Source: a virus. Taken from it: DNA of 20,825 bases. The stretch lies in IMG/VR virus record IMGVR_UViG_3300032291_001423, positions 1-20,825 of that record; one strand, 5' to 3'. Under the pieces are notes generated by a model that did no database searches, was not told the DNA's origin, and was given only the letters and a program-made list of their open reading frames with translations. The position numbers and the translations under genes were made by a program. Below are positions 1-6,244 of the stretch, in pieces. Position 1 is the first letter of the stretch. Every line of letters begins with the position of its first letter.

Positions 1-144
1 GGTGATTTGGCACCATGATATGTTCACCCCCACTTCACGCATCTTGGCCATCGTAAAGAGTAAGCCCTGTACGTAGTTACCTGTGCACATGCCCCCATAC
101 ATGGGGGTGGCAATCATAAGGCTCGGTTTCTTTTCTTCAGTCAT
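1..144 (-). CDS. Glycosyltransferase-like protein, N-terminal part only (runs off the left edge)
   Basis: Only the first 48 codons are present; the gene continues beyond base 1. The visible protein starts MTEEKKPSLMIATPMYGG and continues with CTGNYVQGLLFTMAKMREVG. A short hydrophobic strand followed by a P-x-Y-G-G-x-x-x-x-x-Y turn and a helix resembles the start of a GT-A fold glycosyltransferase, and similar starts occur in marine phage genes annotated that way. That assignment is from memory of the family and is tentative, because the catalytic DxD region is missing. The ATG at 144 overlaps the end of the upstream gene by 8 bp. It is preceded by AGGAGCAGACGA, a variant of the leader shared by many leftward genes here. 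Confidence 0.6.
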   Translation of the reverse strand, partial: MTEEKKPSLMIATPMYGGMCTGNYVQGLLFTMAKMREVGVNISWCQIT

Positions 145-940
145 TCGTCTGCTCCTGTTGGGCTTGTTTGGTTGTTTCAATCTGGGCCTTCTTACCCTTC
201 AAATACGAGTGGTTAAACGCGACTTGTGGCCGAGCCACTTGCATCGTCATATATTCTTGGGGGACTAGGTGGTGCCGAAGGATAACTTTACGCTCCGTAA
301 GTGGCATAATAAACACCAAGGGGGTGTTAAACTTGAGTTCTACAGTCCGCGCTTCATCCGGTAGCTTACGAATAAACATGTTTATGTTTGTACCCGTTTG
401 ATGTTTAAAATTCAGTATTCCGGGGGGGATAATGGCTACCTCTTCACCCTCGTAAGATGGCCAGAACGGGTCAAAGAACAGAAAGTTGATGTTCTCGTCG
501 CAATGTAGATACCACGGACTGTCGAGCTTGAGGTGCTGAAAATGTTCCGGTGGCATGAAGTCCCCCCTCTGGAACGCATGATGTTCGCTCAACTTACTAT
601 TGGCATCAGCAAACTTCCACGCATAGCCGTCCTGCATCGCTGGCTCTACGTGTATATCCAGATCGCTCCACAGTGGAAAACAGAAACTCTTCTTAAACAT
701 GTCCGTAAGACCAATACAATGGCGCATGGTGGTTGCGGGGCGCTTAAAGTTCGGGACCTTGTCCATTACAGGACGCTCCACGGTAGGTAACAACCGCTTC
801 CACCACATAGGCAGGTAGTTGATGGCGCTACTTATACGCGCCGCTTTATATGCGCTATGGTTGCTTGTGTAGCAGTCCAGATAGATAGGACCATCCAGCT
901 TATTCCGTAACCACTTTTTGAGTGTTTGCTTAATCTCCAC
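137..940 (-). CDS. Conserved phage protein of unknown function, 267 aa
   Basis: I recognise the type but not the function. The protein has several Trp/Pro-rich conserved-looking stretches: CIGLTDMFKKSFCFPLWSDL (about residues 74-93), DSPWYLHCDENINFLFFDPF (139-158), and PPGILNFKHQTGTNINMFIR (172-191). Proteins with the same order of motifs are frequent in marine myo- and podophages and, as far as I recall, have no established role. No signal peptide or membrane segment is visible. The start is GTG at 940, supported by a strong ribosome site AAAGGGGGTAAGTA. It sits in a TAGTG arrangement, sharing one base with the stop of the membrane-protein gene upstream. The 3' end overlaps the glycosyltransferase-like gene by 8 bp. 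Confidence 0.85.
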   Translation of the reverse strand: MEIKQTLKKWLRNKLDGPIYLDCYTSNHSAYKAARISSAINYLPMWWKRLLPTVERPVMDKVPNFKRPATTMRHCIGLTDMFKKSFCFPLWSDLDIHVEPAMQDGYAWKFADANSKLSEHHAFQRGDFMPPEHFQHLKLDSPWYLHCDENINFLFFDPFWPSYEGEEVAIIPPGILNFKHQTGTNINMFIRKLPDEARTVELKFNTPLVFIMPLTERKVILRHHLVPQEYMTMQVARPQVAFNHSYLKGKKAQIETTKQAQQEQTND

Positions 941-1122
941 TACTTACCCCCTTTAAACCGACCACGACTATCGCGGTCTGTTAGTTTATGTAGTTCCTTA
1001 TTCAGTCGTTCGTTCTCACGTTTGATACCTTCGGTGGAGGCAAAGGTGCGTATCAACGCCACCAGATATCCAAGAACGAACAGTCCAACAAAAATAAAAG
1101 TCAATAACCAATCCATAATCAT
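940..1122 (-). CDS. Small membrane protein with C-terminal coiled coil, 60 aa
   Basis: Residues 3-26 form one hydrophobic helix (WLLTFIFVGLFVLGYLVALI), which predicts a single membrane span. A charged, heptad-like stretch follows (EGIKRENERLNKELHKL, residues 31-47) and then a basic tail ending GRFKGGK. The layout of N-terminal anchor and short coiled coil is seen in i-spanins and other phage membrane proteins, but no holin or endolysin lies nearby, so no lysis role is claimed. The start ATG at 1122 overlaps the stop of the 22-aa ORF upstream (ATGA) and has AAAGGAG just upstream; a second in-frame ATG lies two codons further in. Confidence 0.75.
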   Translation of the reverse strand: MIMDWLLTFIFVGLFVLGYLVALIRTFASTEGIKRENERLNKELHKLTDRDSRGRFKGGK

Positions 1123-1187
1123 TCTCCTTTCTTACGTACAACTAACTGGTATCCACCGTGGATGATCTCTGCCTCCTTTTCGGTCAT
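1119..1187 (-). CDS. 22-aa microprotein between two ATGA overlaps
   Basis: The ORF encodes 22 residues beginning MTEKEAEIIHGGYQLVVRK. Its ATG (1187-1185) overlaps the TGA of the zinc-ribbon gene by four bases, and its own TGA (1121-1119) overlaps the ATG of the membrane-protein gene by four bases. It therefore fills exactly the gap between two coupled genes, which is the arrangement of real genes in this operon. A purine-rich stretch GGAGAGCAGGGT precedes it. An alternative is that the ORF exists only to couple translation and the peptide itself has no role. No domain is recognisable at this length. Confidence 0.5.
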   Translation of the reverse strand: MTEKEAEIIHGGYQLVVRKKGE

Positions 1188-1654
1188 ACCCTGCTCTCCA
1201 TTACGGCGCTGTAGTCGAAGAACTCAACGCAATCTTTGATTGATATTAACTCGTCGCTGAAGCCTTCAACCTCGGCGTTATATGTGTAGACTTTCTTTGG
1301 TACTTTTATGTTATTCTGCGCAAACAGGATGCCGCTCTGGGTAGCGCGCCAGAAGCCAGAGTGTTTCTTGGTAGGGTCTTCAGTACCCTGCCGCTCCACC
1401 AGGCCCCACCAACGCAGTGTTGGTAGTTGGTTTGATCTTACAAGCCAGCGCGGTGCGTGTTTAGGCACATCCACCCAGTCACCGTCTATACTATGATGTG
1501 CTAGCCAAACTAATGACCGTGCCATAGTCTCGTTAAGGCTACGTGGGTAAACCCTCCCCCACCTATCACAGCAGGGGCAATGACCACCGTCGGCCTCAAT
1601 AGCCCCGCGCCATAGGGCGCGAATTTCATTTAAAAAGCTTTTCCGTTCACTCAT
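1184..1654 (-). CDS. Zinc-ribbon/winged-helix-like phage protein, 156 aa
   Basis: The N-terminal part contains HCPCCDRWGRVYPRSLN (residues 25-41), a Cys/His cluster that could bind one zinc, followed by a helical region (MARSLVWLAHHS) and then RWWGLVERQ and GFWRATQSGILFA, which look like the helix and wing of a winged-helix domain. Similar proteins are common unknowns in phages. A role as a DNA-binding regulator is an inference from this layout only. The ATG at 1654 lies inside the 3' end of the sigma-4 gene (8-bp overlap) and is preceded by GGAAGGAGCAAACCA, one of the shared leaders. Confidence 0.8.
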   Translation of the reverse strand: MSERKSFLNEIRALWRGAIEADGGHCPCCDRWGRVYPRSLNETMARSLVWLAHHSIDGDWVDVPKHAPRWLVRSNQLPTLRWWGLVERQGTEDPTKKHSGFWRATQSGILFAQNNIKVPKKVYTYNAEVEGFSDELISIKDCVEFFDYSAVMESRV

Positions 1655-2267
1655 TGGTTTGCTCCTTCCAAGTTAATGTTTTGTAAGGCGAGTGTGCTCT
1701 TACTTCTTCATCAAAATATTTCTTCAGCCCCCGTGATGGATGCTTCAGCTTGCGGAGTGCCTTACACTCTATCTGCCGAATGCGGGTCTTCGACACACCC
1801 CAATCGCTAGCGATTTCCTCTAAAAGCTCTTCGTCAAAATACCTACGTCTGACTACTTGCTCTTCACGGGGTGTCAGGAGGCTTAAGGCCCCCCTTAAAA
1901 TACGAGATTGCTCGCCCCCTAAGGCCAGCTTGTCGGTGCTTTCACCAGAGGCGAGTTGCTTTACTTGCTCTTCGCTCATGTTGATCTCGTAGTTGTTACG
2001 TTCGAGTGCCATGCCTTGCTGCGCACTGGTCCACAGTTCTTCCGGCTCCACTTGAAGGGCGGACGATAACGCAAAGGCAGCATCTATCCATTCTCCAGTG
2101 TATGTATTCCTCGGCGCTTTACGTAACGTAATGAGGGAGTTCAAAGTTTGCAGGGAAATACCCGTTAGCTTTGCTAACTCGACTTGGCTTTTAATCCCAA
2201 GCTTCTTCATCTGACGTAAAATCAGTCCGTTGCGGATAGTTACTTTAACTGCATATTCACCCGCCAT
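1647..2267 (-). CDS. XRE helix-turn-helix fused to sigma-70 region 4, 206 aa
   Basis: Residues about 10-80 form an XRE/Cro-type DNA-binding domain: SQVELAKLTGISLQTLNSL is the helix-turn-helix, and the domain ends LSSALQVEPEELW, as in bacterial XRE repressors. Residues about 128-180 match region 4 of the housekeeping sigma factor: LTPREEQVVRRRYF (4.1), then VSKTRIRQIECKALRKLKHP (4.2), very close to E. coli RpoD RIRQIEAKALRKLRHPSR. Aligned with RpoD, the -35 reading residues R584 and E585 are replaced by K160 and T161, while R586, R588 and Q589 are kept (R162, R164, Q165). Regions 1.2 to 3 are absent, so it cannot melt a -10 element and is not a full sigma factor. It may place region 4 at XRE-bound sites, compete with host sigma, or act as a repressor. 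The leader is AAGGAGCAAGCT. Confidence 0.9.
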   Translation of the reverse strand: MAGEYAVKVTIRNGLILRQMKKLGIKSQVELAKLTGISLQTLNSLITLRKAPRNTYTGEWIDAAFALSSALQVEPEELWTSAQQGMALERNNYEINMSEEQVKQLASGESTDKLALGGEQSRILRGALSLLTPREEQVVRRRYFDEELLEEIASDWGVSKTRIRQIECKALRKLKHPSRGLKKYFDEEVRAHSPYKTLTWKEQTNE

Positions 2268-2280
2268 AGCTTGCTCCTTC

Positions 2281-2565
2281 TTATGGCCTTAAATGTTCAG
2301 GCATAAACTCGAAGTATACGCTTACGCTGTTACCGGAAGACAACCCGACAGCATTGGCACAATCCTTCCAAGTTTCGCCTTGCCTACGCATTATTGCCAC
2401 TCTGCGTAACTTAACCCCAGTCATCTGCTTATACATATGGCTACCATACTTTGGCCGCCTACGGTTTGTCGGTCTATCTAACCACGCTTGATACTCTTCG
2501 GCAGACGGCACAGTGCTGGGCGTCATATGCATGTCGCGGTATCCTTTTATACCTTTAACCTGCAT
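2281..2565 (-). CDS. Small helix-turn-helix-like phage protein, 94 aa
   Basis: The C-terminal half reads LRRVAIMRRQGETWKDCANA followed by VGLSSGNSVSVYF (residues about 53-85). This is the pattern of a helix-turn-helix in which a 'W-x-x-C/I-A-x-x-V-G' turn leads into a recognition helix. The N-terminal half is rich in Pro, Arg and Lys. A DNA-binding role is inferred from this and from its position between the alpha-CTD-like and sigma-4-like genes. The start ATG at 2565 is supported by the leader AAGATAGGAGCAAGCT, identical to that of the alpha-CTD-like gene upstream. No membrane segment is present. The exact family is not recognised. Confidence 0.75.
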   Translation of the reverse strand: MQVKGIKGYRDMHMTPSTVPSAEEYQAWLDRPTNRRRPKYGSHMYKQMTGVKLRRVAIMRRQGETWKDCANAVGLSSGNSVSVYFEFMPEHLRP

Positions 2566-2574
2566 AGCTTGCTC

Positions 2575-2946
2575 CTATCTTATTGGTGCTATGATGTCGG
2601 TCAGCTTGTTATAGTGTGTAGCTAACATTCTATGTGTGGCTGCGATCTGGTTAATAGTTGCGCGTATATCCTTGAGCGCCTTATACTCCGCCATCTGCTC
2701 TTCTTTAGCGGGGTTATCGGGGTTCTCGACCGCCCACACGATCTCCCGCCACTCGGCCAAAGATTTGCGCCCAAAATTGGGGATGCGCATTAACTCGTGG
2801 TCAGGTATATCTATAAAATCTCCGACAGTTGCGGGCCTTTTTGCGTTTCGAGGGTAGTCCCAATCGTTTATTAGGCAGTGGTGTAGGCGTACACCTATCT
2901 CCAAGTGGTCGATCAACGTGTCCCGTGTTATCTTTCTATCCTCCAT
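2575..2946 (-). CDS. RNA polymerase alpha-CTD-like protein with coiled-coil tail, 123 aa
   Basis: Residues about 12-72 match the C-terminal domain of bacterial RNA polymerase alpha: VRLHHCLIND, TVGDFIDIPDHELMRIPNFG and GRKSLAEW align with E. coli [28 protein letters not shown] and GKKSLTEI. Aligned residues that contact UP-element DNA in E. coli are largely kept: R265 (R20), C269 (C24), N294 (N57), G296 (G59), K298 (K61) and S299 (S62); N268 is His and K271 is Ile. Residues 81-120 are a charged helix that may be a coiled coil. The alpha N-terminal assembly domain is absent. The protein could bind UP-element-like DNA or contact sigma region 4 and activators, but this is inferred. The start at 2946 overlaps the polymerase stop by 11 bp. 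Confidence 0.85.
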   Translation of the reverse strand: MEDRKITRDTLIDHLEIGVRLHHCLINDWDYPRNAKRPATVGDFIDIPDHELMRIPNFGRKSLAEWREIVWAVENPDNPAKEEQMAEYKALKDIRATINQIAATHRMLATHYNKLTDIIAPIR

Positions 2947-4753
2947 AGCTTGCTCCTATCTTGCTCTCACAGTTTAGTGGTAATCCCAGTGCCCACTTGG
3001 GCCTGATCCGCATGCATTGCTCGACGAAGGTGCGGCCTGCGTCAGCGTCATCAATCTTAACCAGCGCGCCGACAGCGTCATGCACGGTCATCACAACAGG
3101 TAGTTTCCGTGCGACCATCAGCATCTGTTCACCGATCACGATCCTAGCCAACGCCTGACACACATTCTCGACAGCCTTCCCGCCATAGATGCGGGTAGGG
3201 ATAGTGGCTCGACCCTTCTTGGTATCGTAGACCATCTCTTGCCTGTCACCCTGCGCCTGGGTTCTTAGCCGTGGGTACTTGATGTACAGGCCGTTGGGTA
3301 ACTTGATGCCGTCTGTATCCACCACCAGCACACCGTCACGCCCTAGGGGTACAGTCTGACCAGCCGTCAATGCAGTCAGTGCGCGTCCTGCTTCCTTCCA
3401 CAGTCGCGGGATCATCGGGTAGGTCTCACGATATACCCTGATGATATACTCACACTCGCTCAGTTCCATATCGACACCGAAAGTCTTTAGCTGTGCCTTA
3501 AACTTAGCAGCACCCATGCCGTACCCTGCGCCAAGGATGGTGGTCTTACCTACGAACCGCTCTTGCTCGGTAACGTCATCGGCTGGTTTGTTATAGATGG
3601 CAGACGCCATGATCTTGTACACATCCTCGCCCTTATCAAAGGCTTCGACCAGATCATCTTGGCCAGCTAGCCACGCCAGTGTACGTGCTTCGATCTGTGA
3701 CGAATCGCAATCGACCAGCAAGTACCCATCTGGTGCGCGTATCGCCTTCTTCAGCGGTGACTTGCGTGGTAGGTTCTGCATGTTCACCTTGTCATCCCCG
3801 CCCCAGCGCCCAGTGTGGGCAGCGTAGTAGCGCAGCGGTATCGGTAGTGTTCCTCGATCTGCGATGTTGATGAACCGTTCGGTGCGTGTCTCTTCCAACG
3901 TGGACTTAACGCCCAGCCGCGCAGCAACGATGGCTTGCACCATAACGTCTTCATGCTCGAGCAGTTCCTTGAATGCCTCGTCGTTCTTAGCAAAGGCATA
4001 GGTCTGCTTACCATTGGCGGGGCTAACCTTCATCGGCACTACAACACCATGAAACTCCAGGAGTTCGGCCAGCTTCGGGTTGCTCATCAGATCGGCCTTG
4101 TCGTAGTTCAGCTTCGACATCAGGGCTTCCTTCTTAGCCTGTACGTCGAGCAGATGGTTCTCCAAGACGCCCTTATCCAGCGTCAGCTTTGGTTCTGTGA
4201 ACATACGGATCGTCAGGTCGATCAGCCGTAACTCTGACGTAGGGAAGCCATCGGCTAGCACCTTGAACATGTCATAGGTAAGTTCGACGTCATTGATGCA
4301 GTAGTCACCGTAACGGGACATCTCTTCCGCTGTGAAGTCTAGCCGCCGCTTGCCTAGCGCATTGATAACCTCTGTACCTTTGACACCTAGGCTAAAGTAT
4401 TCGGCCAGCGATTTGAGGCTAAGGCTGATACCATCTGTGCCATGCAGTGCCCGTGCCATCGACAGTGTGTCCGCAATACGCTTGGGTCGGATATCAAACT
4501 GCCAGTTCAGGATCGCCATATCAAAGACAGCATTGTGCGCGACAGCCACAGCATCATCCCAGGGAAACTGGTCAAGCCACTTCTTCGTTGCGGCCTTCGG
4601 GCCTGAGAACCACTGGGTCTCGCCATCGTTCACCTTCACGGCAACACCAATGGTCTCGAACAATTCGTGACGGACGTATTCTTCGGTGGTGATCTTCGAC
4701 AGACTGAATTGCTGGCTGTAGAATGTCTCAAAGTCGATTGTGATTATGTCCAT
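2936..4753 (-). CDS. polA: Family A DNA polymerase with 3'-5' exonuclease (Leu762 type), 605 aa
   Basis: This is the replicative DNA polymerase. The N-terminal third is a proofreading exonuclease with D7/E9 in DFET (Exo I), N74/D78 in AHNAVFD (Exo II) and Y151/D155 in YCIND (Exo III). The polymerase domain follows: HTGRW (313-317), NMQNLP (324-329), motif A D350 in DSSQIEAR, and the O helix with R399, K403 and Y411. The residue equivalent to E. coli Phe762 is Leu407. Motif C reads VHDA, so catalytic D559 is present but the usual following Glu (E883) is Ala. No 5'-3' exonuclease domain is present, which is usual for phages. The ATG at 4753 overlaps the upstream stop (TGATG) behind AAGGATAAGGTG; an in-frame GTG one codon upstream is less likely. 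Confidence 0.97.
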   Translation of the reverse strand: MDIITIDFETFYSQQFSLSKITTEEYVRHELFETIGVAVKVNDGETQWFSGPKAATKKWLDQFPWDDAVAVAHNAVFDMAILNWQFDIRPKRIADTLSMARALHGTDGISLSLKSLAEYFSLGVKGTEVINALGKRRLDFTAEEMSRYGDYCINDVELTYDMFKVLADGFPTSELRLIDLTIRMFTEPKLTLDKGVLENHLLDVQAKKEALMSKLNYDKADLMSNPKLAELLEFHGVVVPMKVSPANGKQTYAFAKNDEAFKELLEHEDVMVQAIVAARLGVKSTLEETRTERFINIADRGTLPIPLRYYAAHTGRWGGDDKVNMQNLPRKSPLKKAIRAPDGYLLVDCDSSQIEARTLAWLAGQDDLVEAFDKGEDVYKIMASAIYNKPADDVTEQERFVGKTTILGAGYGMGAAKFKAQLKTFGVDMELSECEYIIRVYRETYPMIPRLWKEAGRALTALTAGQTVPLGRDGVLVVDTDGIKLPNGLYIKYPRLRTQAQGDRQEMVYDTKKGRATIPTRIYGGKAVENVCQALARIVIGEQMLMVARKLPVVMTVHDAVGALVKIDDADAGRTFVEQCMRIRPKWALGLPLNCESKIGASYGG

Positions 4754-4953
4754 CACCTTATCCTTGTTACGTGTATGGTGTCGCCATGAGCGCGGGTCAT
4801 GTAATAGCGGTCTGACCGCTCGTTTTGGTTATGTGCAGCGCGGCGAATCAGGTCTTTGTCTCGTGGCGTAGGTGTATCGAACACACGCACCTCGTTTAGT
4901 TCCATCGCGTTGATACCGTACTTAGACTTTCTTATGTCCGTACCAAACGTCAT
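4753..4953 (-). CDS. Small unknown protein, 66 aa
   Basis: The protein begins MTFGTDIRKSKYGINAMEL and is basic and polar, with no recognisable domain. The start is placed at ATG 4953 because it overlaps the TGA of the 42-aa membrane-protein gene (ATGA); the only earlier in-frame candidate is a TTG at 4962. Its stop overlaps the polymerase start as TGATG, so it is probably translationally coupled to the polymerase. A role in replication is suggested by position only. Confidence 0.7.
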   Translation of the reverse strand: MTFGTDIRKSKYGINAMELNEVRVFDTPTPRDKDLIRRAAHNQNERSDRYYMTRAHGDTIHVTRIR

Positions 4954-5078
4954 TCCCACCAATCCTCTTCCATCTCTTTGCGCTCTTCTGCGGTTATCTT
5001 CGGTGCGGTTGCAATCAGGTAGGCGGCTAAGGCCACCACTCCCAAGAGTATAAAGAATAAGGGTGTGTCGTTAGTCAT
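4950..5078 (-). CDS. Single-span membrane microprotein, 42 aa
   Basis: Residues 6-24 (PLFFILLGVVALAAYLIAT) form one hydrophobic helix, preceded by a short polar N-terminus and followed by an acidic tail ending EEDWWE. It overlaps both neighbours as ATGA (5078-5075 and 4953-4950), the coupling seen across this operon, which supports it as a real gene despite its length. It is a predicted inner-membrane protein. Its function is unknown, and its place among replication genes does not explain it. Confidence 0.7.
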   Translation of the reverse strand: MTNDTPLFFILLGVVALAAYLIATAPKITAEERKEMEEDWWE

Positions 5079-5422
5079 GCTGTTCCCCCCGCTCTTATCC
5101 TGCGTTCCCTGTTCTCAAAAAACTTAAGCAGTGCCTTCAGCAGTGCAGCCGAGCCTTCCTTGGCGTTCTTGTTCCACTTGCGTTCGGAGTCGCTGTTCAA
5201 CCCCATAGAGTTAGCGTTGGGCTTCGCGGTTGTGGCATGCTCTACCTCTGGCTGCACCGCTACGACCTTATCCTCTTTGCCCATCTTTATCTTATCGCGC
5301 AGGGTGGTGACGCGCTTCACATCCACACCGTAGTATGATGCAATGTATTTCATGTCAGTTATGTACCCGATTGCGCGGATGATATCCTGGTCGGTCTGGC
5401 CCACGCCTTTATACTTCGACAT
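5075..5422 (-). CDS. Unknown protein with possible N-terminal helix-turn-helix, 115 aa
   Basis: The first 45 residues (DQDIIRAIGYITDMKYIASY followed by YGVDVKRVTTLRDKIKMG) have the spacing of a small helix-turn-helix. A low-complexity polar linker (residues 50-80) leads to a basic helical tail (AALLKALLKFFENRERRIR). DNA binding is inferred. The ATG at 5422 lies within the DnaA-like gene (14-bp overlap) and has AAGGATAAAG upstream; the TGA overlaps the next ATG. Confidence 0.75.
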   Translation of the reverse strand: MSKYKGVGQTDQDIIRAIGYITDMKYIASYYGVDVKRVTTLRDKIKMGKEDKVVAVQPEVEHATTAKPNANSMGLNSDSERKWNKNAKEGSAALLKALLKFFENRERRIRAGGTA

Positions 5423-5648
5423 TTACTTTATCCTTGTTCAACGCATGAACGATGGTGGTGTGGCAGCGGTTCATAACTCTCCCTATCTCCGTAGTGGAGA
5501 AGCCCTTACCTCGTAGCATTAGTATGCAGTGCAAGCGTACCTCCACCAGCTTCTTGCGGCGCAACGGCCCAAGAACATCATCGATAGTGTAGCCATGTTC
5601 TCGTGCAATCTCATCGATTGCCTCATGGGTTTTCTCTCTCGGGGTCAT
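5409..5648 (-). CDS. Stand-alone DnaA domain IV-like protein, 79 aa
   Basis: Residues about 33-72 resemble the DNA-binding domain IV of DnaA: LVEVRLHCILMLRGKGFSTT, then EIGRVMNRCHTTIVHAL, which aligns with the DnaA signature region around GRDHTTVLHA. The AAA+ domain is absent, so this is only the box-binding part. Similar short proteins are found in phages, where a role in origin recognition or regulation is plausible but unproven. The start is set at ATG 5648 because it overlaps the TGA of the methyltransferase-like gene (ATGA). A much longer ORF reading through from 5867 has a Gln/Thr/Ala-rich N-terminus that is just the shadow of that upstream gene. Confidence 0.8.
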   Translation of the reverse strand: MTPREKTHEAIDEIAREHGYTIDDVLGPLRRKKLVEVRLHCILMLRGKGFSTTEIGRVMNRCHTTIVHALNKDKVNVEV

Positions 5649-6244
5649 ACCTGCCCCCACTGATCCGCCATTGCTTCTGCAATGCCTTTGTATGTTGTAC
5701 TGCGTAGCTTCCACCTGTCCGCACTGGGTGGTAGATAGTGTAGCCGTTGGCGTTGGTTGGCTGGCAGCGCCAGCATCTCTTCCTTGACGTTGTTTGTCGG
5801 CACTAGCGGTGGCAGGTTCTTTAGCCACAGGCATGTTGCCTTTTGTTCCGTGTGCCCAAACATCCAAGGTTGAACAGTCTGCGTCTGCTTCATGCCCCCG
5901 ATCCGTTCCTTTGCATACTTATGCATGATCGGGTTTTCTATCGCGATGCGCTTTATCGGTGCGTCCCACAATTCCTTGAAGAACGCAGCGCCTTCATCCA
6001 GCTTAGCCCAACGACTAGGGTCGCGATGCAACCACGTTACACCACTGTTGGTCATGTATGTGCATGGTGGATGCGCGATTAACATATCCCAGTCGCCATA
6101 AAGAATGTCGGTGATATCACCTTCATGATGCCATTGCGGGTCACCATCAGTCGGCAACAGATCGCACGACCATGCGTCATGCCCCTTGGCACGGAACGCA
6201 TCGCGCACAGTGGCGCTATATTCACAGGCTACTAAAACCCTCAT
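5645..6244 (-). CDS. C5-cytosine-methyltransferase-like phage protein, 199 aa
   Basis: The protein opens with MRVLVACEYSATVRDAFRAK, like the SAM-binding motif I strand and loop of C5 methyltransferases. HPPC (residues 58-61) matches the position of the catalytic Pro-Cys loop (motif IV), and ENP (103-105) matches motif VI. Later stretches QPWMFGHTEQKATCLWL and RSTTYKGIAEAMADQWG are typical of a widespread phage family. At 199 aa it is much shorter than a full DNA methyltransferase and shows no target-recognition domain. It could modify phage DNA, or a nucleotide or other base; the sequence does not decide. It starts at 6244 with an ATGA overlap. Confidence 0.8.
   Translation of the reverse strand: MRVLVACEYSATVRDAFRAKGHDAWSCDLLPTDGDPQWHHEGDITDILYGDWDMLIAHPPCTYMTNSGVTWLHRDPSRWAKLDEGAAFFKELWDAPIKRIAIENPIMHKYAKERIGGMKQTQTVQPWMFGHTEQKATCLWLKNLPPLVPTNNVKEEMLALPANQRQRLHYLPPSADRWKLRSTTYKGIAEAMADQWGQV

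Noticed and set aside
940-1122. Spanin assignment for the 60-aa membrane protein
   Set aside because: One membrane helix plus a coiled coil fits an i-spanin, but no overlapping o-spanin lipoprotein, holin or endolysin is present nearby.
5649-5867. Long N-terminal extension of the DnaA-like ORF (Gln/Thr/Ala-rich)
   Set aside because: It lies entirely inside the methyltransferase-like gene in another frame; the ATG at 5648 with its ATGA overlap and the DnaA-like similarity start later.
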